64,000 bases of DNA, from positions 27,988,779-28,052,778 of the forward strand of contig CM042034.1 in assembly GCA_023525975.1 (NCBI GenBank), given 5' to 3'. The DNA is from Smallanthus sonchifolius (Eukaryota; Streptophyta; Magnoliopsida; Asterales; Asteraceae). Positions 46,181-57,554 of this stretch are shown in pieces. Below the pieces are notes generated by a model. It saw only the letters and a list, made by a program, of their open reading frames with translations, was not told where the DNA came from and did no database searches. The stretch's first letter is position 1. Every line of letters begins with the position of its first letter. The position numbers and the translations under genes are program-made.

Positions 46181-46445
46181 GTTGATTTCCCGAAAATATA
46201 TATTTATATAAAACAAACATAAATTGTTCAAGTAAGCTTGTCCCTGATTCGAGTATCCTTGTGTTATCTTTGAATTTGGTTGGTAAAATATGTTTTGACT
46301 CGATTCGAGTCGGGATTCGACAAATAGGTAAACTTGTATATGTGTGTGTGTATATATATTCATATTATCAAATAATATTGTTTTACAAGATATGATATGC
46401 ATGAAATAATATTTATTGTGGCTTTTATTAAAGGGGTAACTTTGT

Positions 46446-46574
46446 AGAATAGTAACCAAGTTTCAAAAGCGTTCCAATTAGATCACTCAATACGCATTTT
46501 ACACGGTATACACCCTCGGGTATACTATGGTGAGTGACCTAATTGGAACAATTTTGAAACTTAGTTACTATTCT
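46446..46574. mobile_element. 129-bp hairpin MITE
   Basis: agaatagtaaccaagtttca ... tgagtgacctaattggaaca ... cttagttactattct: arms of about 45 bp inverted around a short centre. Target duplication not evident. Confidence 0.75.
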
Positions 46575-46681
46575 GTGGTGTTTTCTCTTTATTAAAATAG
46601 TTGTCATACTTTATTTTATTGCCGGTTTTCGTCTTACGATTAAAAAATATATTTTTATATACATATATATATATATATATA

Positions 46682-47021
46682 GGGGAGAGTTTCAGAGAAA
46701 AATCACATAGTTAGACGAAAATCTAGAAAACCACTACAAAAACCAATTTTAACCAATCATATAATAATATTTATCAATGTAATATTACACATTTATAACA
46801 AAAAATCATTTAAGTATTGGCTTTCGTATACGTAAACATGAAACAAAAAAAGTGCGATTACGTATACGTAAAATATTTTTTTTTTGGTAAATTGTGTAAT
46901 ATTATATTAATATACATAGAAATAAATTAAAAAAATAAAAAAATCTATAAATAATTTAATTGGATTTTAGTGGTTTTTTCGGTTTTCGTCTAAATATGTG
47001 GTTTTCTCTTGATCCCTCCCC
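46682..47021. mobile_element. MITE D in a (TA)n tract
   Basis: 340 bp. Ends ggggagagtttcagagaaaa and, inverted, ggggagggatcaagagaaaa, with continued inverted similarity through ttagacgaaaa. Flanked by (TA)n left (46660-46680) and (ct)n(ta)n right (47022-47044). Confidence 0.82.
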
Positions 47022-47050
47022 TCTCTCTCTATATATATATATATACACAC

Positions 47051-48010
47051 ACTAGGTTAAAGCCCATGTTTTACATGGGTTGAATAAATACAATTTGTTA
47101 TAAAACAGTATTTTCTATGAAAATTTGTATGTAGGATGTTATTAGTCATCTCTGAAATAAGAAATAATGAATATTAAAAAATTATAAATAACAAATCATG
47201 AATATTTAAGAATTATAAAATTATATTTTAAAATAACATATAATTGAAGTTTCTTATGATTTAGTAATTTTTAATAAAATATTAAAATAAATTTTAGATA
47301 TTTAATTATTTAATATCATCGTTATTTAATAGGAGAGAACGATGAAAAACAAAAATCTAGATTTCATCAGAAATCGTCACGTAGCAAGTATAGTAATTTA
47401 TTTATTATAGTTTAGGTTAAAACCATGTATATTATACAAGGTGAATAAATATAGTGTTATATATATACTTAATAATAAAAATATAATATTACATATTTAT
47501 GACATATTACATAATTTTTTAAAACAAATTTTAGAAACGTTATATAGTTATTTTTAAAAATGTTTTATAAAAAGAATGAAAGAAATGTTTAAATTAGAAA
47601 AATGTTTTATGAACAAAACTATTTTTTTAATTAAAAAATGTTTTATAAGAATAGTTATAGAAATCATTATTATTTAATAGGAGAGAGAGGCAGAAAACAA
47701 AAATTAAAATTTTTTTATAGAAACTTGTAGCATTAATAGGAGAGAGATGCGAGAAAAAAAAGTTAAAGATGAACATGAGAATGACATGTGACACCTCAAA
47801 ATCTTTATTTATTAGTATTTATAAGAATAGTTATAGAAATCATTATTATTTAATATGAGAGAGAGGCAGAAAACAAAAATTAATTTTTTTATAGAAACTT
47901 GTAGCATTAATAGGAGAGAGAAGCGAGAAAAAAAAGTTAAAGATGAACATGAGAATGACATGTGACACCACAAAACCTTTATTTATTAGTATGTATAGAT
48001 AGATATAGAT
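47051..48010 (+). repeat. Unclassified dispersed repeat with internal duplication
   Basis: Begins ctaggttaaagcccatgttt, acatgggttgaataaa. A second, more diverged start occurs at 47408. A 176-bp unit (ataagaatagttatagaaat ... gacatgtgacacc) is duplicated in tandem at 47645-47820 and 47821-47995. Class is not clear from sequence alone. Confidence 0.6.
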
Positions 48011-49380
48011 ATATTTGTAGTTTAACAAAAGATGCATAATAATTTTAAGTGTCAAAACAATCTTATACTTATTAATATATCAACAAAACTCTTTATGAAA
48101 TACTTTTTTATAAAATAGACTTTTTCCAAGACTATACTAATTATATATTTGGTATACTCAATGATTTAGTCATGTTAGTATTAACACATAAGGTTTGATG
48201 ACAAAACATATGAACTTAGGGTTTATACAATCCAATGTCTATAAGTATATATCCACGACTAGAATTAGGTGATTATTTCTATTGGTTAAGATTATTGAGT
48301 TTCCACGATATAAAATCATAAGTTATGTAATATTTATATATGTTTGAGCCCCCATTGAATAAAAAAACATTGTTATTACATAAAATTGAAATCTGATTTA
48401 GAAACTTAATAAGAAAAATTAAAATGATACCTCATTGATAGTAGAGAACCAAGTTCTAGATCGTCTCTTGTAGAGCAGTTAAAGTGCAAAAAGAAAGAAT
48501 AATGAGCTATTCGAAGATTTTCCGGCGACTCCGACGGGACTGCACGTCTGCACCTTCGGTGAAATATGTGGAGGTGAAGATGAAAAGGATGATGATAGAG
48601 ACTTTTGGTTAATATGGATTTACATTAAAAAAACAATATCATCTTTATCTTCTGATGAAAATTTTATTGTTTTTTACCCAAAAGTTGTAAGGAGCCAACA
48701 TTATCTACTACCTGTCTTGAGCTTTTTCAAATTAAATGAAAAATAAACTAAACTAACATATTTACCTTTTATTTTGATTTTATTCTTTTTAGTTATTATA
48801 ACTTCAAATTAAATGAATCTTTATTTTCGATTTGTAATATTATTTAATTTTATTGAATTATTTTATTAACTTATTATACCACTTAATTTATTTATTATCT
48901 TATTAATTTAGAATTTATAATTTTATGTATACTTTTTTCATAGTTAGTTTTAGTATTTTTATATTTAAAAATGTCCTTTTGAATTTTTAAATAACCTAAA
49001 TTAAGCATCAAGGTTTCAAAAAAAAAGTAACAGTAAAAGAAGTCGAGAAGAGTTTATTAAAAGATAATATTCTTGGTAAGCCGGCTTTACGTAAATCATT
49101 TAATGATTTTCCGGTTAGCATTCGAGAGGAAATAAAGAATCGGATGACTTTGTCAACTAAAGTTAAATTTCCCGAACAAAACACCATTATCATAAAATTA
49201 TCATTAATTCATTATGCTATACCGAGAAAGATGTTTTAACAAGTATTGAAAATGGAACAACTTTATAGTTTTAAAAGTATTAGATCTCAAAAGTTACAAT
49301 TATCATTGATTATCGATTTGTAAAAAGGGTAATTTACATACGCTAACGAATGTAAAACAATTCTATTGTGACCCTCCTAT
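48011..49380. other. Non-coding region with one stop-free relic
   Basis: 48984-49239 (+) reads about 78 codons without a stop (KVSKKKVTVKEVEKSLLKDN..., PALRKSFNDFPVSIREEI), without an ATG start or a recognised family. The remainder is AT-rich. Confidence 0.35.
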
Positions 49381-49404
49381 TAAAAATTTTCGGTTCCGCC
49401 ACTG
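49381..49404. mobile_element. hAT right-end fragment
   Basis: Ends ..ggttccgccactg, the inverse of a CAGTGGCGGAACC hAT terminus. No left end located. Confidence 0.4.
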
Positions 49405-49804
49405 TCTCCACCTTTCTCAAGAGTAAACCCATCATATGTGAGAAAACCCTCTATTCCAACGTGAATCTTTTTTTTTTATTACAAATGATACTTGAACCTA
49501 GAACTTCCTCTTTTTAAAACTTCCTCATTTTAACATTATTTATGTTACGTATTATATATATTGTTTATAAAGTTCGGTTCACATCCAAGTAAATTCCTTG
49601 ATATTTCCTTAGATAGAGAAGTCAATGGGTTGACAATCGACCCATAACATTTTCTTTGGCAATGAATTTCTTGGAAAGCACACTGTGATTTGTTTCTAAT
49701 CTCTTTCTCTTTTATATGTACTTTATCCATTTGGGAAGGCAAACCACATACCTCCTTTTTGTCATCATTACACATATACTCATTCCAAGGAAATACAAAC
49801 ACCA

Positions 49805-50265
49805 ATGGCTTCTTTATCTTCTCAATCATGGAAATATGATGTTTTTGTTAGTTTTAGAGAAGAAGATACCCGCAAGACTTTTGTGGATCACCTTTACTCG
49901 ACTCTTGTACAACAAGGAATCTACACGTACAAGGATGATGTAACACTTCCCCGAGGCAAATCCATTGGTCAGTCCCTCCTTAAGCCTATTGAAGAATCAC
50001 GGATTGCTATCATCATTTTCTCTGAAAACTATGTCGATTCTTCCTGGTGCTTGGATGAACTTGCACATATTATGAAATGTAGGGGTGAGAGAGGACAAAT
50101 CGTTATGCCCGTATTCTATCATGTAAATCCATCCGACTTGCGAAAACAAAATTGGAATTTTTGCAAACATTATTGGAAGAACATGAGCAAAGTTGGAACA
50201 TGGAGAAAAGCACTAGTGGATGCCGCTAACATTTCCGGTTGGGTAATCAAGCATACTGCAAACGG
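49805..50265 (+). pseudogene. TNL exon 1: TIR domain
   Basis: About 154 codons. TIR motifs in order: YDVFVSFREEDTRKTFVDHL (the usual SFRGEDTR has Gly to Glu), GIYTYKDDVTLPRG, SLLKPIEESRIAIIIFSENY, SSWCLDEL with the catalytic-type Glu, and VMPVFYHVNPSDLRKQ. After KQNW the sequence (FCKHYWKNMSK) departs from the family before TWRKALVDAANISGW, suggesting a local pair of compensating indels. The exon ends in HTANG|, which joins exactly to exon 2 HEAEGIKEIV. A TIR-only product remains possible because this exon has no stop before its donor. Confidence 0.93.
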
Positions 50266-51174
50266 GTAATTTTTTTCTAGTCTTTATGCTCGAGATGTTT
50301 CTCATAAATTTTTGGTGTTAGATATTTTATTTTTTTAAAGACATGTTTGTATAAAAAAGCTGGTCAACAATATAATTAATCGGAAATCGCTAATCCACCT
50401 TGGAAATTTGAGCTAGTCTAGCAATTAATCAGTAGTCGGTCCAACCCGGTCCTACTCGGCCAAAAAACAATGTTTCGGCGAGATTCCGACAAGTTTTTGT
50501 AAATTCCGACGATTTTTGAAAAATTGTATATAATTTTAAAAATTACATATAAAATTTTTTAATAGGACGGGTATGAGATTAGTTTTAAAATTTTTCATGG
50601 ACATAGGCGGGCATGAATTTAGGTTATACCCGGCCCAATTACCCAAAACCATATACCTATTAACTTTTAATTTTAATTTTCTTTTAACCTTTGTTTAATA
50701 ATGCTTCACTATTCATTAATTGAGATATGTGTTTTGTAAATGGTATAACTTCAAAGACTTGAAACAATGAGGACCGATTGGTCGATTACAAAGAAAAAAC
50801 AAACGAAGGTAACTCTATTTTCTTGGCTATTTGGCCCATCAGCAACACTATTGGCTCATCAGCAACATACATGCTTAAGTCCATCCAGAAAGACCAGTAG
50901 CAACACAAAAGAATACAAACAAACCTGGATTAATAAAAAATAGTGGAACTTAGAAAACATTGAATTGAATATTTTTGACATATTTGATGATATTATTTAT
51001 ATTTTGTATGATATGAAGTATGTGCTTATATTTTGGGATTTATATCATCATGAAATTTACATATTTTATATATATTTCAAACTTCTTTGTGGTGATGGTG
51101 ATATGTATGTAAAATTTGTTACAATTTAATTTGTTGTAGTTATAAACATAAAGTTAGATTAATGTTAAGAAAAG
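50266..51174 (+). other. TNL intron 1, left part
   Basis: Non-coding. 50520-50660 has 'acgggtatga...acccggccc' strings typical of old MITEs. Confidence 0.45.
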
Positions 51175-51487
51175 TGATAAAGGTAATGCGGAATTAAACA
51201 ACACTTTAAGACCAAAAAAGAAGAACCAAGATCAAAACCAAAGAATGAATCTTATTGCTTAATTAGAACAATTACAAGAAAGAAGAATTGATCTGGAAGA
51301 ATAACATAAATGAACTATAAGAGAGAATGAAATAAGCATCCCCTTTCTAACTAACTAATTTTGACTTAAAGCTAACTTAACAGCTAATTACAATAGAAAA
51401 TACGAAACTAACCCTCAACAAGTATTATTGACAGATTAAGTCCTTCAACTTCTGTTATGTGCCCTAAGCTTACCTAAACTTACAACA
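51175..51487 (-). repeat. 3' LTR of the intron 1 Copia element
   Basis: 313 bp with TG..CA ends on the minus strand; boundaries set by the purine tract and by the match of tgataaag to the primer-site flank. Confidence 0.75.
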
Positions 51488-51498
51488 ATCTCCATCTT

Positions 51499-52920
51499 TT
51501 AGTGCAAAATTACAAAATACCAACTATGAAACATGTAATAAACCCAAGTAGTGACTGGACTTTGTACCGGACAATGCCTTTGCCAGCATATCTGCAACAT
51601 TATCTTCATTATAACTGTTTCAACCCTCACTTCTTTAGAATTCAAAACATCTCTAATGAAGTGTAACCTCACGTTAATGTGTTTTGCTCTGTCATGGAAC
51701 ACTTGGTTCTTGGACAACTGTATAGCACCACTATTGTCACACCTAACCACTACACATTCAACATCTAAACCCAACTCAGAAACAAACCCCTGAGTTACAT
51801 TGCCTCCTTAACTGCCTCTGTAAGTGCAATATATTCTGATTTAGTTGTGGATAGTGCAACCACATGTTGCAAAGATGACTTCCAGCTAACCACACTTCCA
51901 CACACTATGAACACATAATCGGTCATTGGTCTCCCTCTGTCCATATCTTTGGCAAAGTCAGCATCTACATATCTAATGACTACATGACATTCTCCTGCAG
52001 TTTTTCCAAACCATAACCCAACCTCTCTTGTACAATTGAAATACCTTAGACTCTATTTGACTGTATTCCGATGCGACTTACCAGGAATACTTAGAAACTT
52101 GCTCACTGCACTCACCGGATAACCAAGATATGGTCTTGTACATGCCATCAAGTATATAAGACTCCCAACTGCATTTGCATAAGGTATGTCAGAGATTTCC
52201 TCCATTTCTTCATTAACTTTATAGAATCTCTACTTAACAAATTAAATTGTTAACCCATAGGAGTGATGATATCCTTGCTTTGACTCATAAAGAAATTATT
52301 TAATACCTTCTTCATATATGAACTTTGGGACAGTTTCAACAACCTCTGACGCATCTCTGATAATCTCCATACCTAGAGTTTTCTTGGCATTCCCTAATTT
52401 TTTCATGTCAAACTCTCTCATCAGAAGTTCCTTTGTAGTTGTAATTTGCATAATATCATTACAAGCTACTAAAATGTCATCCACATAAAACAATAGATAC
52501 ACATACTCCCCACTTGAATACTCCTGAGAATACACACAAGTGTCATAGCTACTCCTACTAAACCATGAGTTACCATGTAATCATCAAACCTTCTGTACCA
52601 TTATTATGGTAGGGACTCTTTCAACCCATACAAGGACCTCTTCAATAGACAAACCTGACTTTCTTTACCCTTTTTCCTCAAATCCCATTGGTTGATTCAT
52701 GTAGATGTCATTATGAATATAACCATGTAAAAATGCAGTCTTGACATCCAACGTTTCTAATTCCATATCATTAACAACTGTTAGAGACAAAATTACCCTG
52801 ATTGAGGTGTGCTTGACTACTGGAGAAAATATTTCATTGTAGTCAATACCTACACACCCTCCTTTGGGTAAAGCCTTTAGAAACTAATCTGGCTTTGAAC
52901 CCAGGTGATTCTCCATGCAC
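51499..52920 (-). pseudogene. Copia RT and RNase H remnants
   Basis: Minus strand. Around 52900-52600 there is RT sequence (NDIYMNQPMGFEEKG, then the KRSLYGL-type region, frameshifted). 52535-52296 holds YVYLLFYVDDILVACNDI with the YVDD catalytic box and MKKLGNAKKTLGMEI. RNase H appears at 51774-51499 (VVRCDNSGAIQLSKN, FHDRAKHINVRLHFIRD). Many stops and shifts separate the blocks, so this copy is older than the element at 9046-14428. Confidence 0.88.
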
Positions 52921-54542
52921 ATCCTCCTTCACTTTGTATATCCACTTGCACCCAACCAACTTCTGATCCTTGGGCTTATCAACCAGAACCCAGGTTTAAT
53001 TCTTATACAAAGAATCCATTGCTTTTATCCATTTTTCTTTATTAACAAACATAATGGCTTCATTAAATGTAATAGGCTCTTGTATGCATTCCTGTTCTGC
53101 TACTACAAATACAAATGCTGAGATATCCTCAATATCTCTGAATCTAGCCGACAGAATAATATTCCTTGTCGGTCTCTCCTTAGCTAGACTATAAAAAGTA
53201 GTACTAGCTTAAGTTGTACCTGATTGAGTATCAACTGATTTTTCACCTTTAGCAGGCTCCACTTCAACATGAACTCCCTGAGCATCGTCTTTCTCATTCA
53301 TACTTTGACCACTACTGCCTCCAATTACATCCTTATATAAGTAACCTTCCTTAAATGACACATCCCTACTTAGTATCACCTTTAGAATCACATTATCTAG
53401 TCTCCAAAGCATGTATACCTTAAATCCTTCTAGATACCCTAAGAAGATACATTTATGTGCTCTTGGATCTAGTTTGACTTGAATAATATGATCATGGGCT
53501 AAGGACCAAATACTTTAAGACTACCATAATCAGTCTTATGCCCAGACCATTTCTCCATTGGAGTTAGCATGTTAATAACAGATGATGGGGGATCTATTGA
53601 TTAAGTACAATGCAATAGTACTTGCTTCAGCTCAGACTAGTTTTGGTAGCCCTAACTCAGATAACATACCCCTAACCTTGTCAAGTATAGTCCTATTCAT
53701 CCTTTCTACTAACCTATTATGTTGAGGGTTACCTGGAGTTGTCAGATGCCTGGTTATACCAAATTCTTTGCAAAAATCATTAAACTACTTGTTACAAAAC
53801 TCAAGACATTATTTGTTCTTAATTTCTTTACTGTTTTTCTTGTTTGATTTTCCACCAACACCTTCCATTATTTAAACATGTCAAAGGCTCCACCTATATA
53901 TTGAGTAATCATCCACTAATGACAGATAATACAAGGCTCCGCATAGATATTAAGTTCTAACAGGCCCCACAAGTCTGAATGTATATAATCCAGGACTCCA
54001 TGTGTTTTACTTTCACCTTTCTGGAACCTTACTATGTGAGCCTTTCCCACAAATCAATTTTACAATCCTTCAAATCCTCTAGCAGCCCTTGCCTTTTCAA
54101 CAACACAACCATTGATCACTTATGTGACCAAGCCTTTTGTGCCAAAGCACTGCTTGATTTTCACTCATATTTTGTACCACCATAGCAGCCCCTTGTTCTA
54201 ATTTACCATCTAGCACATAGATATTATTTTCTCTCTGTGTGCCTGATATAACCACCATAAAACCCTTGCCACTTTAGCCCTCCCATTCCTTAAACTAACA
54301 GTATACCTATTCTTCTCAAAGGTGCCTAAGGAGATCAAATTCCTAGTTAACTCATGAATTAGTCTTACATTATCCAGAAACACCTCTTTATAACTTTCCA
54401 ATTTGAATGCTACTGTACCATACCCCTGGATTTTACATGGCCTGTCATCCTAATAGAACCCAAATCTTGCATGGTTAACTCTTTAAAGAATTCCTTGTGA
54501 GGTATCATATGGTATGAGCACCTAGAGTCCATTATGTGGTCA
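52921..54542 (-). pseudogene. Copia protease-integrase remnants
   Basis: Minus strand, heavily decayed. 54401-54210 reads FLDNVRLIHELTRNLISLGT, the segment between protease and integrase. 53412-53209 holds linker pieces (VILSRDVSFKEGYLYKD) normally found between integrase and RT. The integrase core around 53500-53900 is only recognisable in fragments. Confidence 0.75.
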
Positions 54543-55320
54543 TCATTCTGCCCACCTTTGATACCACGAGTACATCTGCTGACTCATAGCCATCAGTAGA
54601 TCCATCAAGCACAAATCCACCTTGATTCTTAGTGGAACTTGAATCAAATATTTTCTTCTTGTTTCCTTGACACTCCTCTTTTGGTGCTTTTCAGAGTTAC
54701 ATATGTAACATCTTCTCTTGAATTTTGACTTAGATCTTGATGGCATTCTTTCCTTGTTCTTGAAAGTTATTTGATCAGTCCTGCCCCTAACAAACAACCC
54801 ATCACCTACCTCTTAAGCTACGTTCCCCTTTTTCTTTAACTCTTTTGAATTTATAGCAACCAATACCTCTTCCATTGAAAGAGTTTCTCTCCATACATAA
54901 GGGTATCCATAAAACGCTCTCAAGAATGAGGTAATGAAGTTAAAAAAAATTATTGCATGATCGTCATCATAAAGGGTTACATCTATGTTTTCTAGATCTA
55001 AGACCAACTTATTAAAGTCATCTGCATGATCATCAAGAGTTTTACCTTCTACCGTGTGGAATGTGTATAATATCTTCTTGAGATAGAGTCTATTGGCAAA
55101 TGCTTTTATCATATACAAACTCTCAAGTTTCGACCAGATGCCAGCTGTTGTAGCTTCTTTGGAGACTTCTCTTAATACATGATCACCTAGAAAAAGAATC
55201 AATACATTGTGTGCCTTCTCCATTACATCCTTCTTTTCCTTGTCATTCAAGATGGCTGGTAAATTGGCCTCTCCGACGAGTGCATCCACAACCACGGCTG
55301 AACAAGTAACGCCCTCATCT
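54543..55320 (-). pseudogene. Copia gag remnant
   Basis: Minus strand. 55295-54813 has the UBN2-type gag (AHNVLILFLGDHVLREVSKE, TAGIWSKLESLYMIKAFANR, KTLDDHADDFNKLVLDLENI). 54797-54543 has the zinc knuckle CYICNSEKHQKRSVKE, in which the last cysteine is replaced, so it would not bind zinc normally. Confidence 0.88.
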
Positions 55321-55454
55321 TCAGTCGCCAGAGCCCGACGATGTTCTTGCCATTAAATTTCTCTAGGTCAGACTTTATAGAAACCATTGTTCACCTTCTT
55401 GATTCAATTATCGATCGAAATTCTTTGAATCGAGCACGGGGCTCTAATACCATT

Positions 55455-55874
55455 TGATAAAGTATATCTTAACAAACTAACGGGTACGCCCTTTACCAAT
55501 GGGTATTGGCCAGGTATGGGCTGAGACTAATAATACCCATCCCATTGCTATCCCTATATCTAAATATAGGTTTAATTCAAAAAGTTTGAGTTGTTATTGT
55601 TTATAGATTTGATGAACATACAAAGAGATTTGTTGTGAGGAGTGTGCCACTAAAATATATATGTTATTCAAATGTTTAGGTTGTTATTACCTTGAGGTTT
55701 GCTAAACATGCACATACATATTTGTACCTTACAGACTTGATAAACAACCAAGTATTTTATGTTCATTAAAGTACTTGTGGTATTGATCTACTAGTCTTAT
55801 TTCATTGTGAAATATAAGATCAAGTTGTTTGAATTTGAGCATATGTTGATTATTCTTACTTATCTAACGTGTAG
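55455..55874 (+). other. TNL intron 1, right part
   Basis: Non-coding, ending in the acceptor gtgtag at 55874. 55475-55560 has 'gggtattggccaggtatggg' repeat-type sequence. Confidence 0.5.
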
Positions 55875-56824
55875 GCATGAAGCGGAAGGCATTAAAGAAA
55901 TTGTCAATACTGTGTCAAATATCTTTTCATCCCTACTTTCAAATGTCAATGAAGACTTCATTGGAATTAGGACTCGTTTACAAGAACTAAGATCAGTATT
56001 AGAAGTCGGGCTGGGTGGCGTGCGCATGATTGGAATATGGGGGATTGGTAGTGGTGGTAAGACTACTCTTGCATCTTCTATTTACGATGAAATCTCTAGT
56101 AAGTTTGATGGTTGCAGCTTTGTGGAAAATATTAGGGAGAAATCAAGCAAGTATGGTTTGAAAAAATTGCAAGAAGAAATACTATTAGATATTTTCAAAC
56201 CAATGGATGTGAAAATAAGGAAGATAAAGAGAAGGTTATGCCATAGAAATGTCTTGATTGTTCTCAACGATGTCGATCACCTTGACCAGCTAAGCATGTT
56301 AGCTGGATCACATGATTGGTTTGGTGAAGGAAGTCGTATAATAATCACAACTAGAGATAAGCATTTATTAAATGCTCACAAAATTAATGCAATATGTGAT
56401 ATTAGATTGTTAGATGATGATGAGGCTATTAAGCTCTTTTGCATGCATGCACCGCAACACGATTACATAACTACAGAAGTTTATGAGACTCTTTCAAAAG
56501 ATGTTGTTTCTTATGCTGGTGGGCTCTCTTTGGCACTTAAAGTTTTAGGTTCTTTTCTTTGTGATAAAGACATTAGTGAGTGGAAGAGTGCCTTGACGAG
56601 GCTAAAAGATACCCTAGAAGATGATATTATAGGAAAGCTAAAAATTAGTTATGATGGACTTAAACCAATGGAGAAAGAGTTGTTCCTAGATATTGCATGT
56701 TTTCATAGGGGGAGAATGATAGAAAATGCAATGGCGAGTCTGGATGCTTGTGGTTTTCATCCTATTATAGGAATAATGGTGTTGATACAAAAGGCTCTCA
56801 TAATTGTTTCAAAAGGAATGTTTG
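55875..56824 (+). pseudogene. TNL exon 2, part 1: NB-ARC domain
   Basis: From HEAEGIKEIV to KGMFV at the insertion. Motifs: linker LSNVNEDFIGIRTRLQEL; P-loop GIGSGGKTTLA (usual GMGGIGKTT; the lysine is kept); RNBS-A FVENIREKSSKYGLKKLQEE; kinase-2 VLIVLNDVDHLDQL, where the usual LDDV has Asn for the first Asp; RNBS-B GSRIIITTRDKHLL; GLSLAL in place of GLPLAL; RNBS-D LFLDIACFHRG. The domain would bind ATP/ADP and act as the receptor's switch. The Asp to Asn and Pro to Ser changes are unusual and suggest relaxed selection, but the frame is open throughout. The five bases before the insertion (gtttg, 56820-56824) are the target site. Confidence 0.95.
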
Positions 56825-57129
56825 TGATGCAATTTATCTTGCAAACCACGTTGGATCGGAATTCTCAAACAAGAATCAAACAAAGCTTAAAACTTTTTAA
56901 TAAAAATCAACCAACTTCATAACAAAAATTAATCCAGAATATAAAGAATCCTAGATCCATAAAAATAGGAAACAAACCAACTAGATAAACATAAACAAAC
57001 TTAATCATAAAAAAGATAAAAACCATAAAACTTAAAAGATAATTAACCCTTATCGCCACCTAATGGTTATTCGGATCCACATCAGGGTTGGAACCCACGG
57101 GTTGACCCGGATGTGGCTCCATTGCATCA
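56825..57129 (-). repeat. 3' LTR (305 bp)
   Basis: TGATGCA...TTGCATCA. About seven substitutions and one 6-bp indel versus the other LTR by hand count, so near 97-98% identity: the youngest dated insertion in the window. Confidence 0.95.
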
Positions 57130-57554
57130 TTCTCCGCTTCTTCGAAAAAGACTCGTCCTCGAGTCTTGTACGTGATATTGTTAAGCCGCTTGAGAGCTTT
57201 GAAGGGGCCATCAGCTCCTTTGTTCATTTTTCTGGACCTGCGTTTTTTTATGAACTCGAATACTAAAAAAAACTTGGCTGTTATGAATCCTTTCGGGTTT
57301 TGATTTTTTTTCTTCTTCCGGATTTGGTATGTGACGAGTATTACCATAGCAACTACATCTCTAATTGGGGAACATCTTTTGGAAGTTTTAATAATATTTT
57401 GAAAAGGAAAAATCATTGCTGGTTTAGATGTATCCATCGGCTCAACAACTCTATCTTTATCCATACCATTTGTTGCATGTATATCTCCACGTTGAATATT
57501 ACCCACATAGAGATTGCCACCAACTTTTTGAAAACAACAAACCATCTTTATCAC
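57060..57554 (-). CDS. Basic C-terminal ORF of the small LTR element
   Basis: Minus-strand open frame of 164 codons, overlapping the end of the upstream ORF in another frame (57499-57554) and running into the LTR. It has a Lys/Arg-rich centre (KKRRSRKMNKG) and an end KTRGRVFFEEAENDAMEPH. That end resembles the last residues of Ty3 polyproteins, where a SRT.F.EEGENDA-type tail is common. No catalytic motif is present. It may be a second ORF or, more likely, the continuation of the first after a frameshift. Function unknown. Confidence 0.5.
   Translation of the reverse strand: MIKMVCCFQKVGGNLYVGNIQRGDIHATNGMDKDRVVEPMDTSKPAMIFPFQNIIKTSKRCSPIRDVVAMVILVTYQIRKKKKNQNPKGFITAKFFLVFEFIKKRRSRKMNKGADGPFKALKRLNNITYKTRGRVFFEEAENDAMEPHPGQPVGSNPDVDPNNH

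Larger units (their letters stand above)
51175..55454 (-). mobile_element. Decayed Copia element in TNL intron 1, antisense
   Basis: 3' LTR 51175-51487 (minus-strand TGTTGTAAG ... TTTATCA) is preceded by a purine tract (aaaagatggagat). A primer site, tggtattagagc (minus strand, 55452-55441), has one change from the tRNA-Met consensus. Beyond it only 8 bp (tgataaag) match the LTR end, so the 5' LTR is missing. Coding blocks run gag to RNase H from right to left. Confidence 0.88.

Noticed and set aside
49465..49540. Possible minus-strand SINE (T-run, then acttgaacct as inverted box B)
   Set aside because: No box A and no target duplication; too weak to list.
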